A DNA stretch of 64,000 nucleotides from assembly GCA_905250115.1 (NCBI GenBank), contig CAJNOI010000108.1, positions 9,954 to 73,953 of the forward strand. The letters run 5' to 3'. Shown one piece after another: positions 26,601 to 41,267 of the stretch. The notes under the pieces are model-generated. The model was not told the origin of the DNA. It saw only the letters and a list, made by a program, of their open reading frames with translations, and ran no database searches. The translations under genes and the position numbers were made by a program. The DNA is from Adineta steineri. Its lineage: Eukaryota; Rotifera; Eurotatoria; Adinetida; Adinetidae. Within the stretch, counting starts at the first letter, position 1. The number at the start of each line of letters is the position of its first letter.

Positions 26601-29600
26601 CATAAAGCCGTTAAAAAACGTTCGTCACTTAAATATAAATATTAAAAAGGTACACGTTGAATGTATAGAAGAAAAATAACGAGATATATGAGGGTGTGGT
26701 TCTGGAGATTGAACAAGATCCGCATCCACACCCATACCCTCAAAATCGTTAATATCGAATGTATCAAATTTTATTCATTAATAAGAGAACCACCGTGATA
26801 CAATTATGTAGTTAAATTTCTAATAAGATAACATTATCGAAATTTACCGATAGGTAAAGGAGAAGAATGGAGCGATCTTAACGCTTCTAGTAGAGTAATG
26901 TAATCGTACGAACTACAAATCAGCAAACGCAAATAACTAGTCATTGGTAGACACATATAGCAATAACTATAGCGGAATACAACAGAAAAAGGACAAAGAA
27001 ATACCAACAGAAAACCTGTTATGATACAGTTGATGTCCTCGGATAGTTTCAGAAACTCATTAAAACTTTCAAATAGTTCTAGGAAATATGAAACAGTCTT
27101 TATAGATTTCGGACGAATACTGGTTACTTCTGGAGAATCATAAAGAACCCCTGGAATTCATGATAATTCGGGATTTTGCATTTTCCCCCTTGTTTTAAAC
27201 TAAACCACATGAAATAAAAATCAAGGTTATTCTTAGAGTTATGTCACTATCGTCAGCTTTTCTATAGTATCCAGAGTAATTTAACATACATATAGCACAG
27301 AAGAATTAATTCTAGAAATATTTTAACATCTTAATATATATGTTTTAATTTTACGAAGTTATGTTACTAACAAATGACTTTATCTATGCATGCTCTAGAA
27401 ATTAATCATTCTTACTAGAATATTATCTAATGAATTTTGAAGAATTAATTCTTTTGCAACATTAATGCAATCCCAATCCATTGCTAATTGTAATAATTGT
27501 GATCGTTGTGCATTTTGATCTCTTTTATTAACATTTTGTCGTGAATCTGCATGATGACGTTTAGCATCAGCAGTTGGTGGTGGTTTAGAGTTTCGTTCAT
27601 ACTTTTCGCTCAGATCATTTTGATCATTCTCTTTTCTTTCAAAATATTTTTGACGTGCTAAAACAAATCAAATTAACGAAAAGAAATCTTGTATCATATA
27701 ATTAACTTACATTTACAAACAGTACGAAAAATTGTTTCAGATAAATTATCATCTGAATTTAAATCAAATACAGCTACATTAGAACGAACAGCAGGCTGAA
27801 GACAATACATAACTTGTCGAAGCGTTGCATCTAATTGAATTGATCTTGCACTGCTTGGATTATCATCTGGTGCATGACTAGACTTCTTTCCTTTACTAGA
27901 ATCATCAGCATGTGGTATAAGAAGATCTAGATCTTTTCTAAGTCGTTCTTTATATGGTTGAAATAATTCTACAAGCCTTTAAAAAAAATTATACAAATAA
28001 TTATAGAAAATGAAATAAACGTTGGTTTCCTTACGTTTTGCAAGATGAATTAAGATGAACTTTACGAAGTGTACGAGTACTAAAAAGATTATATAAGTAA
28101 AATACAAAAACATCTAGTTTAATATTAAATTTTTACTCTTTTTTTGAGCTATTTGTATCATCAGCTGTTGGTGTACTGTGTGGTTCTGAAATTACGGTAA
28201 CAATTTCATCAATTCCAATTGGAAATTCATAATCTTTGCTCGCTTCATCGAAATCTTTTGTATATAATAACCAACGTTTGAAAAAATCAGCAACACGGCC
28301 ACTGCCCTGTTTAGATTATATTATAACTGTACAAAAGACTTTTGTTTGTTTTACTTACATCAATAATAACAACAGGGATATTATCACGTAAATCATAATA
28401 TATATTTGTTATAGTATCTTTGCCACCTTCAACCACAATAGTAACAATAGGAACTATAAATAGAGACAAAATGATGAAGAATTGCATATCAGTACTAAAC
28501 AATGTCAGTTATTGTTATAGATTTTAATTAATTTCCAAGTATTAGATTATGTCGAGTAAAATTCAAATTCTAATTAAGAGTAAAAGCGAACCATAATTTA
28601 ATTAATATATGATTACTATGAAGATTATCTAACAAGTGCTTCAAACATCATTATAAATTACAGAAAACACGAATCACATATTTGTGCGAATAACAATCAG
28701 TTTCAGATCGGACACAGCTTCATGAAAGGTATTGAGCAAGCTCTTCTAATGTAGAATATTTATTTCTTAAAAGATGTAAGTCCGACATTAAAAACTAATG
28801 ATAAGAACAACCTTTTTGAGAATATTGTTTCAGTCAAATATATGAAGATCTGGAAGTCGTCAATATTTCATTCTAGGGTTATCATCGTGGGAAAATCTAA
28901 AACTCTTTATTAAAATCGAAAATTTTAAATATGCAAAATCAAAGTAATATGATTAAGTCGTTTATACTATCTGATACAGTAAATATCTACTTCTCCAATA
29001 ACTACGGACTGATTCATTTTGTTGTGATTGAATTTTTTCGCTAGTCAGGCATTCATTATAGTATAAAAAATTATCTATTTTTATACTTGTCTATATAAAA
29101 ACTGAGATTAATATGATGATTTGTAAATTTCATCAATTAACTATTTCCCGTTGTCTATTCAAAAAATACCGTACTCCTTTACAGAGAAATGGTGCCATAT
29201 AGCAACATCCGACTGGAAAGAGTTAAGCACGACAATTATACCTATCAGTTGTTATAATTTCACATTAAAATACTACAGAAACAACATTTTTCAATCTTCT
29301 AGATGCTCTATCGAGAGATGTCGTATACTCCATTAGTCTTTGATAGATGTTTGTTTAAAAGATCTTTTCAAGCACTCAGTTTTGAGAATAAAAGTAGTAG
29401 CGCACATCTTACAAAAAATCTTTCAGTGAAATTCTTCTCCGCTAACTGTTAGATTAAAATTCATATATTATTATATAACTATATCGTTATTGAATAAGAT
29501 TTAAATATTCATAAACTACTAAAACTTACTAGGGAAATCGATTTCATGTTGTAATTTTGCTAAGTGAGCACATAATCGTGTTCGGTAATCTTTTGTATCA

Positions 29601-30663
29601 TAAAATCGAGATCTTCCATCATCTAACATTAAAAAATGACTATGATTCATTTCCAGATCACGTTGACCACTTTGGCGTTTTTTTTCTGTACTACCATTCT
29701 GCTTTTTATCAGGGTTCTCCGTTTCTTCCTTAATAAAAATTAAATTTTCAAAATCATGAATTATTTCTCAAGATAAACCAAACTTAATCATTTACCTTAT
29801 CTTGCTTTATAAGTGTTTCTACATCTTTTATACTTCCCCATTTACAAAGTCCAATAGCTGTAATATGTTGATCTAATTTTGTTAATTTGGCTTTATTGAT
29901 TGCTTGTCCAACAAGTTGAACAATACCAACATTATATCCATTTGTTATTAACCATGCATCTATGTTCAAAACAAAAAAAGAAAAGAAATAAAAAAAAGTA
30001 AACTTTGTATTGCTTTTTTTACCGGACTTGAGTGCAACTTCAATAATACCATTAATAAAATTTGATTCAAGTCGATCACTTAATACAAAATATTTTGCAC
30101 CTCCAATAACTGACATAATTAATCGAGGTTGTGGGATCTCCCATACTTCAGAAAGAAGTTTTCCAACTTTTGCTACCGGTGTATCCAAAGCAAGTCGTAA
30201 GAACTATACATGTGTAAATGATTATTAATTTAATAAATAAAAAGTATAAAGTTTTTAATCATACCAATGCACCATTTGGAAGTATACCATTAGCAGGCTC
30301 TATTATTTCTTTAGTATTTTGCTCCAGTGTCCACACAGCCTCTTTTGTTTTAGAATCACTCTTATCTTCATGATTTTTTAGTGGCTTATTACATATACAA
30401 ATATTTTTATCTTTTTCCTCTTCACTAGTAGTTAACAAAACAATAAAATAGAATTTTCATTATTTTCTAAATGGAAAAAAAATACCTTTTTCGGGCAAAT
30501 TTGAAACAAACACGATAACGAATATTTAGTTCATTAAAGATATCTGCTGGAGATTTTTCTTTATATATCTAAATAAAACAATAGATTCCATTGAATTTTT
30601 GAACTTAAATAAAAAGAATTTTCATTATACCGGATCTAATTTAAGTGATCGATTCTTAGTCAT
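20663..30663 (-). CDS. TRPM: TRPM-family cation channel without a C-terminal enzyme domain
   Basis: Non-selective cation channel of the plasma membrane. 24 exons on the minus strand: 30631-30663, 30486-30568, 30265-30424, 30023-30203, 29796-29959, 29530-29728, 28359-28453, 28137-28306, 28035-28079, 27711-27976, 27416-27657, 25217-25390, 24579-25133, 24325-24513, 23421-23449, 23228-23369, 23026-23172, 22809-22966, 22099-22201, 21829-22045, 21393-21495, 21134-21339, 20969-21080, 20663-20909. They join into 1339 residues. The N-terminal TRPM homology region has RLIMSVIGGAKYF and WLITNGYNVGIVQLVGQA; six membrane segments lie at about 24400-21400; the pore reads YLMYGQMGNELTDLD; segment 6 ends NILLTNLLIAMF. 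The Gly-Gln filter resembles the TRPM2/4/5/8 side of the family. After the TRP helix comes a short Asn/Asp-rich linker and a C-terminal coiled coil; no NUDIX or alpha-kinase domain follows. An in-frame TAA lies three codons before the start. Confidence 0.93.
25391..27415 (-). other. 2-kb intron of the TRPM gene
   Basis: The longest TRPM intron. It contains a GT-rich hairpin at 26689-26742, a (TA)n run near 26263-26279 and otherwise nothing recognised. Other long TRPM introns (22202-22808, 23450-24324, 28454-29529) also lack recognisable content. Confidence 0.7.
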
Positions 30664-30726
30664 CACCAATTAAAATAATGTCGTATTTATTATAAAGAAT
30701 AATTACCAATTAAAACGCCAGTATTA

Positions 30727-31102
30727 GGCATGCACTAGTCCTATAGAGTGGATGACAAAAATGAATAATTTTTTCTATGTAAAACATTCAGTCTTTACCA
30801 GTCCTTCAAGTCATTTAAACTCACCATCGAGCAGACTATACAATGCTATTGTCAAACTTGAAAGAATTAGGCGGAAAGAAAAAAGGACGGAGGATGAGTG
30901 GCAAAAAACCCGAACATTTCCGAATTTTTACCGGTCACCCCCAGTCCTTTTTTCTCGTCTAATTCTTCAGAGTTTGACAATAGCATTGTATAGTCTGATC
31001 GATAGTGAATTTAAATGACTTGAAGGAGTGGTAAAGACTGAGTGTTTTACATAGCAAAAATTATTCATATTTATCATGGACTTTATATGACTAGTACATG
31101 CC
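30727..31102. mobile_element. 376-base palindromic (foldback) MITE flanked by TA
   Basis: Almost the whole element is one long imperfect inverted repeat. The left end GGCATGCACTAGTC and the right end GACTAGTACATGCC pair with one mismatch, and pairing continues inward for about 180 bases per arm, for example ACAATGCTATTGTCAAAC on one side and its complement on the other. TA lies directly outside both ends (30725-30726 and 31103-31104), as expected for a Tc1/mariner-type target duplication. No transposase is encoded; the short open frames inside are a by-product of the palindrome. It begins 63 bases upstream of the TRPM start codon, so it may lie in the TRPM promoter or 5' UTR. Confidence 0.85.
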
Positions 31103-31347
31103 TAGAAACTATTCTCATTTCTTCGGTGACTGTTTTCTTGTAGCTTTACAATCTTAGTTTTATGAATTTCAAGTTATGTTATTTTGAAATGTATTGTATA
31201 ATCGATAGCTTATATGAATAACAATCGTGTGATAAATAAATATATATTTATTTTTTATTTATAAATTATCTCCTAAAAAAAATACAATCTGTTTATGATA
31301 TCTACAAAACTTTTTAATGTTCATTTTTGTCATTGAAAACAAATAAA

Positions 31348-32325
31348 TTACCAATCGTTTAAATCTACTGCTTCTTTTGTCCATTTATATTCTCCACCAC
31401 GTTGAAAGAACATTGCTTCATCAAAACCACTTCGATCTAATGCTGCTTCTACTCCAACATCAAGAATAGATGGTGATGGATCTTTTCGACCTTTTGTACA
31501 ATCAAGAAATCTCATATTTTCATCAAGTATTAAATATGAATTTCTCATAGCTAAATTCGATTCAGGTACAAAACATTTTAAATGTTTATGACGTTGACAA
31601 AATTCTTGAAATTGTTCATCACTAATTACTAATTGTCGAGCATCACGTAAATTATTGTCACCACCCATATTTTCACCTTCAATAAGTAAACATTGAAAAA
31701 CTTTCCATCGTACTGGGTCAAGTTCTTCAATTGCATCTGTCATATCTTCTTCATAATTATACTTATGAATAACAGAATTTATTTTAAATATAACATTGTA
31801 TTGTTCACATAAATGTCTTACACGACGTACATGTCCAATTTGTGAATGTGTTTCATAACCATTTGTTCTTCCAGCTTGTCGATTACATTCATCATCAAAT
31901 GAATCACATGATATAGCAAGTATATCTAAATAGTTTGAATATTTTTCAAACCATTTTTCCGATATTAAACTTCCATTTGAAACAATACTTGTTGCCATTT
32001 GACATTCTTCTTTAGCAAAACGTGTTAATTCACCAACATAACGTCCTTGTTCGATTAAAAATGGTTCACCACCAGAAAAATTTATCTTTTTTGTTCCAGC
32101 TTGTTGTAATAAACGTATACCACGTTTAGCTTCATCTAATGGAAGACGATCGTTAGTCAATGATGTATGAAAACAAAATTTGCATCGGTAATTGCATGCA
32201 CGGGTTAAATGATAATTTACGCTGAGAGGAATTGGTTGTTTGGTGTGTGATTGTTGGAGAAAATGTTGTATAATAATACTCCAAATATGCTGAAAAAATT
32301 GAAGTACAACCTTAATTAATATCAT
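31348..32325 (-). CDS. RSAD2: viperin (radical SAM antiviral nucleotide synthase), single exon
   Basis: Radical S-adenosylmethionine enzyme; the vertebrate form converts CTP to the chain terminator ddhCTP and restricts viral replication at endoplasmic-reticulum and lipid-droplet membranes. One uninterrupted frame of 325 residues (human 361). The N-terminus [19 protein letters not shown] is hydrophobic and could form the membrane-binding helix. The iron-sulfur cluster motif CNYRCKFC is at about residues 44-51, followed by [72 protein letters not shown], and the C-terminal [15 protein letters not shown] ending in tryptophan, a position needed for cluster loading in the human enzyme. All catalytic parts look intact. 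Lack of introns stands out among intron-rich neighbours. AP-1 and Su(H)-like sites lie upstream. Antiviral function here is inferred from family membership. Confidence 0.96.
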   Translation of the reverse strand: MILIKVVLQFFQHIWSIIIQHFLQQSHTKQPIPLSVNYHLTRACNYRCKFCFHTSLTNDRLPLDEAKRGIRLLQQAGTKKINFSGGEPFLIEQGRYVGELTRFAKEECQMATSIVSNGSLISEKWFEKYSNYLDILAISCDSFDDECNRQAGRTNGYETHSQIGHVRRVRHLCEQYNVIFKINSVIHKYNYEEDMTDAIEELDPVRWKVFQCLLIEGENMGGDNNLRDARQLVISDEQFQEFCQRHKHLKCFVPESNLAMRNSYLILDENMRFLDCTKGRKDPSPSILDVGVEAALDRSGFDEAMFFQRGGEYKWTKEAVDLNDW

Positions 32326-34672
32326 TTGTATTGTATATAACTGAATAGGAAAATGTTGAAAAGTAAAGAATGCTAATCGAGTGATCGTTATTTATACAAG
32401 ACGCCCAGAACTGTGTAACAGGGAAAATACCCAGTAAACCGCAAAAATACACACTGTCGCAAGAAAAAAAGCATTTAATGAGTCATGTCATCATTAAGAT
32501 GTGTTTGTCTATACAGCAAAAGAGTCATGTTTTATTTTAAAGTATCGTCTATGACTCAATATACTTTTCAGAGACTGATATTTCCCACTGTGGGAAAAGT
32601 GTAGATAAGACTATAGTGCGTACACAGTATTACTGAAACAGAAAATAATATCAAATGAAATGTTCAGGTCAACATTTGAATAGTGAATATATTTATGCAT
32701 ATTTATAAGACCATTTTAGACAGATATTCTTGAGATATTTGAAAAAAACTATGGCGCCCTCTATCTATAATAATTATGATTCATATCTTAAGAACTGATT
32801 GCAGTTAGTCAGATACTGTATCTCACACTTCTAAAGTCATGAAAATAACTTGAGTTTTTTGTAAAAAGTTTCATCGAATGATCTCATATATTATATTACA
32901 TATCCAATTCGAAACAATTTTCTTGTAGTTGTTAAAATATTTATTATTAATTACATAAATTGCAAATTTTGTAAAATAAAAACATGTCGTTAAGCGTTGT
33001 ATATGGAAATAATAATAATAAATGTTGTTTACGATAGCCTCAAGAAAAATGCCTTTATATAATATTAAATATTTTCTAATATAGATAAAGCAGTGACCTA
33101 CTTTGGATACACTTGTATATTTCCAATGCTCATCTCTATATGATTCTTAATCTTAGTAGGGGTGCAAATAAGTCATTTTTTGATCCAGTCTCACAAAGAT
33201 TTTCTTGGAATGCTTCGATATCTGATTTGAACGAACATGAAATGATGATATTGATATACTAACAAGTCTAAATTGCGGTAACTAACGCCATCCAAAAAGA
33301 AAATGACAAAAAAAAGAACAATTTATCCAATAGAAAAAGAATGAGTGGTGAATATACAGTTCAATGACTATTTGTTCACAATGATTGGTTGATGTCAAGC
33401 GTCCTTTATTTCTCGTGAGCGTGTAAGTAAATGTTGGTTCCTTGAAAATCTCGAGATTATTTTATTTGAATGATGTAAGTCATTTCTTTTCTTTCTCTAT
33501 ATTTATTTAGTCGAAAGAATGCTTCTAGATCATATATATAAAGGTAAATGAAATCAATGTAATTCGAGAATGAACATTTACTTATGTTTTGGCTATGAAA
33601 TTTATTATTTTAGTTGAGGAAATCCAGATATAACAAAACCAGACGTGAGTATAGAATAGAGAGAAGAAAAAAAGTGTAATAACAACATTCTATATATTTT
33701 TTTTCATGATACACACATATATTCTTTTCTTTTTGATTAATGATCTTTGAAAAAAAAATACGTTTATATCGCTTGAAACCATATATATATATATAAAGGC
33801 AATTTTTTAATCAAAATAAGAGTAAAATAGAATGATAATATGATTTTATCTTTTGCTCTTTCACTTCTTTATTTTCGTATATCACGCAAACATGAGAAAT
33901 TTCATTTGTATGAATAATCATCGTCTTATCTATTCTTTGTCTCGTCTCCTCGTGCATGCCTTCGATTTTTTATTCTCTTACATTTCTTTTGGCATAGCAT
34001 GAATAGATTTAAGATGTATCAACTTTTTCTTCTTTTTATATTCACAATGTGTTAAACGATTTTTTTTGTTGTTATCGATCTTAACATTAATTGACGATAG
34101 TAGTAACTGTTCTCTTTCTTTTTCTTCTTCTTCTTCTTTTCGCCATGACCTGTTGTATTATTCTTCTTCTTCTTATTGTCCATCGATATATGTGAGCTGT
34201 CTTCTTTTTATACACATATACATATACATAAATCTGACAGGATAGTTGAGATTTAACAAACAAAAGTAAAGATATATGCATTATATTATCATGATATTAG
34301 TAATTTTTCCTTCTAATCGATTATTGACAAAAACGTTAAAGTCACATATAAGCACACGCGTCGAGTCCCGCCTTCATACTCTTCATTGCATTTAACATTA
34401 ATGTTTATTTAAAGCTTAAAGATATTCTCGTCGTTTTTGTATTATACAATGTGCCATAGCGTTCTCTCTTTTTTTTCATTTAAGATTGTGTGTGTATATA
34501 TGTGAAAAGTTCATTTGTATTTATGACCTCGTAAACTAAACAAAAAGAAGTGACGATTAAATAGATTTTTATTTAAATAATAAGTATGTGTATTAACATT
34601 TTAATCGATTGAAAAAAAAATTTTTTTTTTTTCTTAAAATATAGATGAACGTTTATTTGGTGATTATATACA
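32326..34672. other. intergenic region between divergent viperin and kinase genes
   Basis: About 2.3 kb. The first 300 bases hold the candidate regulatory sites for viperin described separately. A likely 3' splice site at 34643-34644 before the kinase start suggests an upstream non-coding exon of that gene. I found no LIM-domain exon here. Confidence 0.5.
32479..32597 (-). promoter_or_regulatory. two AP-1 consensus sites and a Su(H)/CSL-like palindrome upstream of viperin
   Basis: TGAGTCA at 32479-32485 and TGACTCA at 32552-32558 are perfect AP-1 (TGASTCA) sites. TTTCCCACTGTGGGAAA at 32581-32597 is a perfect palindrome around one central base; its right half TGTGGGAAA fits the Su(H)/CSL consensus YGTGRGAAM. 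They lie about 155, 230 and 255 bases before the viperin start. Their use in vivo is inference. Confidence 0.4.
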
Positions 34673-37576
<2,904 letters not shown>

Positions 37577-38346
37577 TTCTTTGTTTTCGTTTTTTTGCTT
37601 TTTAAATATCTCTTTTTTACGATTTATCCCGGTGCGATAATTTTCTTTTCTTTCGATTCTGTTTTTCTTCTACTTGTTTTCTCTCGATAATGCCGTCCAG
37701 TGGCATAGATGAAATCCACATTGTTGCTTGAAACTAAACCCAAACATCTTTGAAATGTTGACTTGCTTCGTTTTTTTTTCTTTTGTCATATTTATGTATA
37801 TAGTGTCTTTACTCGCATTCCTTTTTATTTGTATATGTACGATCAATCTACTAACTTAAAGATAAAAGAAATCTGTTTTTTTGTTTGGATATAAACAAGT
37901 TATGATATATGACGAGACAATAGAACGAGTTTCATTTGTTTTAAGGCTGTATTTAGTCTAATTTATATCAAATAATCGTTTCAGGTGAATGAATAACGAT
38001 ATAATAAAGAAAAAGAAAAAAGAAAAAAGAAAAAGAAGGGTTGTCAACCCTTAGAAATAAAAGAGAAAGTATAGTTGTATAGGAAAAAAAGAAGAAATGA
38101 GAAACAGCGCTTTTATTTTTTTTCTCTTTTCTTTTTTTTTTACTTCCTACCCATTGCTTTCTCTTTTTCTTTGTTTATTTTTAGATCCCATATATATATA
38201 CATGCTAGATAAACATTAATTTCGGTACGTAATCATTGGACTGTATTATTTTCATTGTGCATATATAAAAGCATACATTTCGTGTACTAACTGACAATAA
38301 CAGAAAAAAAAATCTTTTCGATTATCTTCTATAAAAATTTATTAAC
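37577..38346. other. intergenic region
   Basis: 3' UTR of the kinase and promoter of antizyme. Pyrimidine-rich and A-rich runs (for example 38004-38040) but no recognised element. Confidence 0.5.
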
Positions 38347-39165
38347 ATGTCGTGCGCTAAAATCCAATCAAATAATCAACCGTAAGTTTATTTAAAATAA
38401 TCTTATCGAAGATAATATTGTTTGTTCATTTTATCTTTTAGTATCAATCCTTTTTGTTATATGAACGCGGCAGAAATAATGTGGTGTTCCTGATGTGGCC
38501 AACGGTTAGTTTTTATAATATTCAATTGTTTTCTTTATATGTATAGAATATTATTATTTTTAGCTGCTGTAGTCTTAACATCAAGTATAAGCGCAGAGGG
38601 CGGCAGCGTTGGACGACGAGTATTAGCCTCGCGCCACAGTGAATCTAGTAGTAAATCTACAGAATCTTCTAAAGTTAGTGTAGAATTTATTTTTTATATG
38701 AAAAATTTAAAAAAAAATTTGTTTCTATTAATTTAGATATATGATGACCCAGACAATGGTGATGAAAATATGAAAATAAAACATAAAAAAATCCTTGAAT
38801 TTACAGATGAACATAACCTTTCATGGTCGATTAAACTACGTCGGGATTCACTTTACGTAGAAATTCCTCAACAATTATGTGAAGGATCAAAAGAAAAGTA
38901 AGAAAATCTTTTTGAATTCATTAACGTTATTTTTCTTCTTCTTCTAAATAGATTTATTAATCTTCTTGAATTTGCTGATGATACATTGAAATGTAAAAAT
39001 GTGATTGTATATTTTGATAAAACACGTTCTGATCGTGCATCTTTAGTAAGAACATTTATGTTTTTGGGTTTTCATATTTTATCACCTGACAATACATTAA
39101 TGTTAGCTAATGATAAAAATCCCGATCAATTATTCATGATTTATATAAACGATAATGATGAATAA
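38347..39165 (+). CDS. OAZ: ornithine decarboxylase antizyme, expressed by +1 ribosomal frameshift
   Basis: Antizyme binds ornithine decarboxylase monomers, targets them to the proteasome without ubiquitin and blocks polyamine uptake. Exons 38347-38381, 38442-38504, 38564-38673, 38737-38897, 38952-39165. The first frame encodes 28 residues starting MSCAKIQSNN and stops at TGA 38491-38493. Shifting +1 after the TCC codon opens 165 further residues through all remaining exons, 193 in total. The second frame carries the antizyme core: SLYVEIPQQL, EGSKEKFINLLEFADD, VIVYFDKTRSDRASLVRTF, FLGFHILSP, and DQLFMIYINDND at the end. The stretch just after the shift is Ser-rich, as in relatives. Without the frameshift only a short peptide would be made, so the interrupted frame is functional and not a sequencing error or pseudogene. 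Confidence 0.95.
38479..38504 (+). promoter_or_regulatory. programmed +1 frameshift site (TCC TGA T)
   Basis: The codons ATG TGG TGT TCC then TGA T (38479-38494) match the conserved antizyme shift site, in vertebrates TGG TGC TCC TGA T. High polyamine levels promote reading of TCC followed by a one-base skip, so that GAT is the next codon. The exon ends 11 bases after the TGA, so any downstream stimulatory RNA structure forms only across the splice junction with 38564. Confidence 0.93.
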
Positions 39166-41267
39166 CCTTTTCTCTTGTATTAAATATTCTTCTTATTTCA
39201 TTTTCCTTATCTATCGTTGTACAAAATCGTTTAGGTAGTATTTTGCCTGTGTATATATTGTGATTCATAACAATAATTAGACTTTTTGCTACAGCTTTTG
39301 GCATAGTCAAAATGCATTTTATTGTAATATACTGTACATTGTATTTGTTTTGTATTCATAGAAATATCTATATGTTATTAATATTAATCGTAATAAACTA
39401 AATGTTTCAATAGACTTATACAAATATTTCAATAATTTAATCTATAGATTTTCTTTTTCTCGTGTCTCAATGTTGCATACGCATAATTCTTGATTATGAC
39501 GTTGCTTTTCCCTCTATTTATTATTTATTAATCTAACAGCATATGTTTTTAAACGTTAATAGACGTCTCTAGTAGTAAAAAGCATTAGCCTTTATTTATA
39601 AGAAAAGAAAAATCATCAATTCATTCAATTACTAAAGAAAACATTGAAGGAAGCATGATAGTTTATAGAAATTGATGTATTTCAGTAAATGAATGTATAA
39701 AGTCATGTTTTAATTTCTTTGAACAGCAATTAATTATAAATGAAACATTTAGTCTGAAACAAAAATATAAAAACATTAGAATAATGCACAGTAACCTATT
39801 TAGCTACATTGCAATTCATATTGGAAAACTATCAGCTTTAGAATGATAGACAATTGACGTATGTCAAAACAAACTGTTGTCTCATATATTTAACCTTTAT
39901 ATAAATATATATATGTATATCGAGGCTTTATGTTTTCTTCTCTTTTTCGTACTATATTATAAGATAATTTGAGATTAATCATCTCATGCTACATTGAAAA
40001 CTCATCTCTTTTATGCCCTACAAGGGCAAACTAACACATCTAAAGAATAAAAAAAGTAAATGGCACGATATTATTTTTTCAAATACTTGACACTTTTTTT
40101 CCTATGTCTTCAGGTGAATAAAGCACAATTAATCAAGACATACTAAAGAAAATAGAAAAAGAATTCTTTTCCGTTTTTTTTGCTCTCTATTATTAAAAAA
40201 TGTAATGATAAACACATTACATCGGACTATGCATTTTGACCTACAAATCTTTTCTTTTGCTTTGTATTATTGAAAGACTATTCGCATTTCTTTCTGATAT
40301 CACAAAATATATATTACTAATTGTTATTTGTTATGACATATTGTCAGAAAATATTCGTATAATATAAATATACTTTATTTTATTCAATTAACGCATATAT
40401 TATCAATATGAATCATGTCTTCGAAGAAAAAAGTAAAATAATCATGTTATTTTTAAGTCGTAAAATTCCGACTAGACTGATGATTCCTGAATTTTGCTAA
40501 AAGAATTAAAGTCGTTTATTCAAGGGGGGAAAATCCGATTGCGGGATCCTGCAGATCCTCTGGATTGTGACCGTATCCCAGAATAGACAGAATCCGCTTT
40601 TTCCCGCTTGCGTTTATTTCATTATAAACTAATCTATTTTTACAAGTTATTAAAAAGTTTTTAAGTATATAAAATGTAATGAAGTTCACACCTCCATAAG
40701 GTATCATTATACTTCACATTTATTTGCGATCTATTTTTATATTACTCATTAAATTACGAATATTATTTCTTCAACTAAACGTAAATCATTTCCTCTTGAG
40801 TATCACATAGATTACTGAGTTTTATTATACAAAATCTATTTTTAGCAATGAAACGGTTCATGTAGTAACCTCCATAAGTATTTTAATCCTTATTTAATTT
40901 GCAATTAAGCCAACAATGGATTGCTTATCCAATCGTAAAATATTCACGGATCAATATTTTATTTTTCTTGATTTCAAATGATTCTATTATCAATATGATC
41001 TTAGTTAATATTTATTCAAAAAAAAAACCAGAACTCTTATTTACATATAAATGTCTTGAGATCTTGAACTATTTTTTTTCTCTCTCTCTCTTGTTTTTCA
41101 TAGAATTATAAATAATAAACAGTGAGAAGAAATTCATTGAGACTGAAATTCTAACGCACATCATTAATAAGATCACTGTGTGTGAACATAATTACAAAGA
41201 AAAAAAAAACGACAAGACAACAATAAACAGAAGAAAAACTTTTTATTGTTTTTTTTTCTTTGTTTCT
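39166..41267. other. intergenic region between convergent antizyme and EYA genes
   Basis: About 2.1 kb, mostly AT-rich. A more GC-rich island at about 40520-40605 starts with CAAGGGGGGAAAAT and looks foreign to its surroundings, possibly a mobile-element remnant. No gene was recognised. Confidence 0.5.

Noticed and set aside
30752-31018. 88-codon open frame on the plus strand
   Set aside because: It lies wholly inside the palindromic MITE and has no protein-like features.
32421-32432. NF-kB/Relish-like word GGGAAAATACCC upstream of viperin
   Set aside because: The spacer between the G and C blocks is six bases, longer than Rel-type consensus sites, so it was not called.
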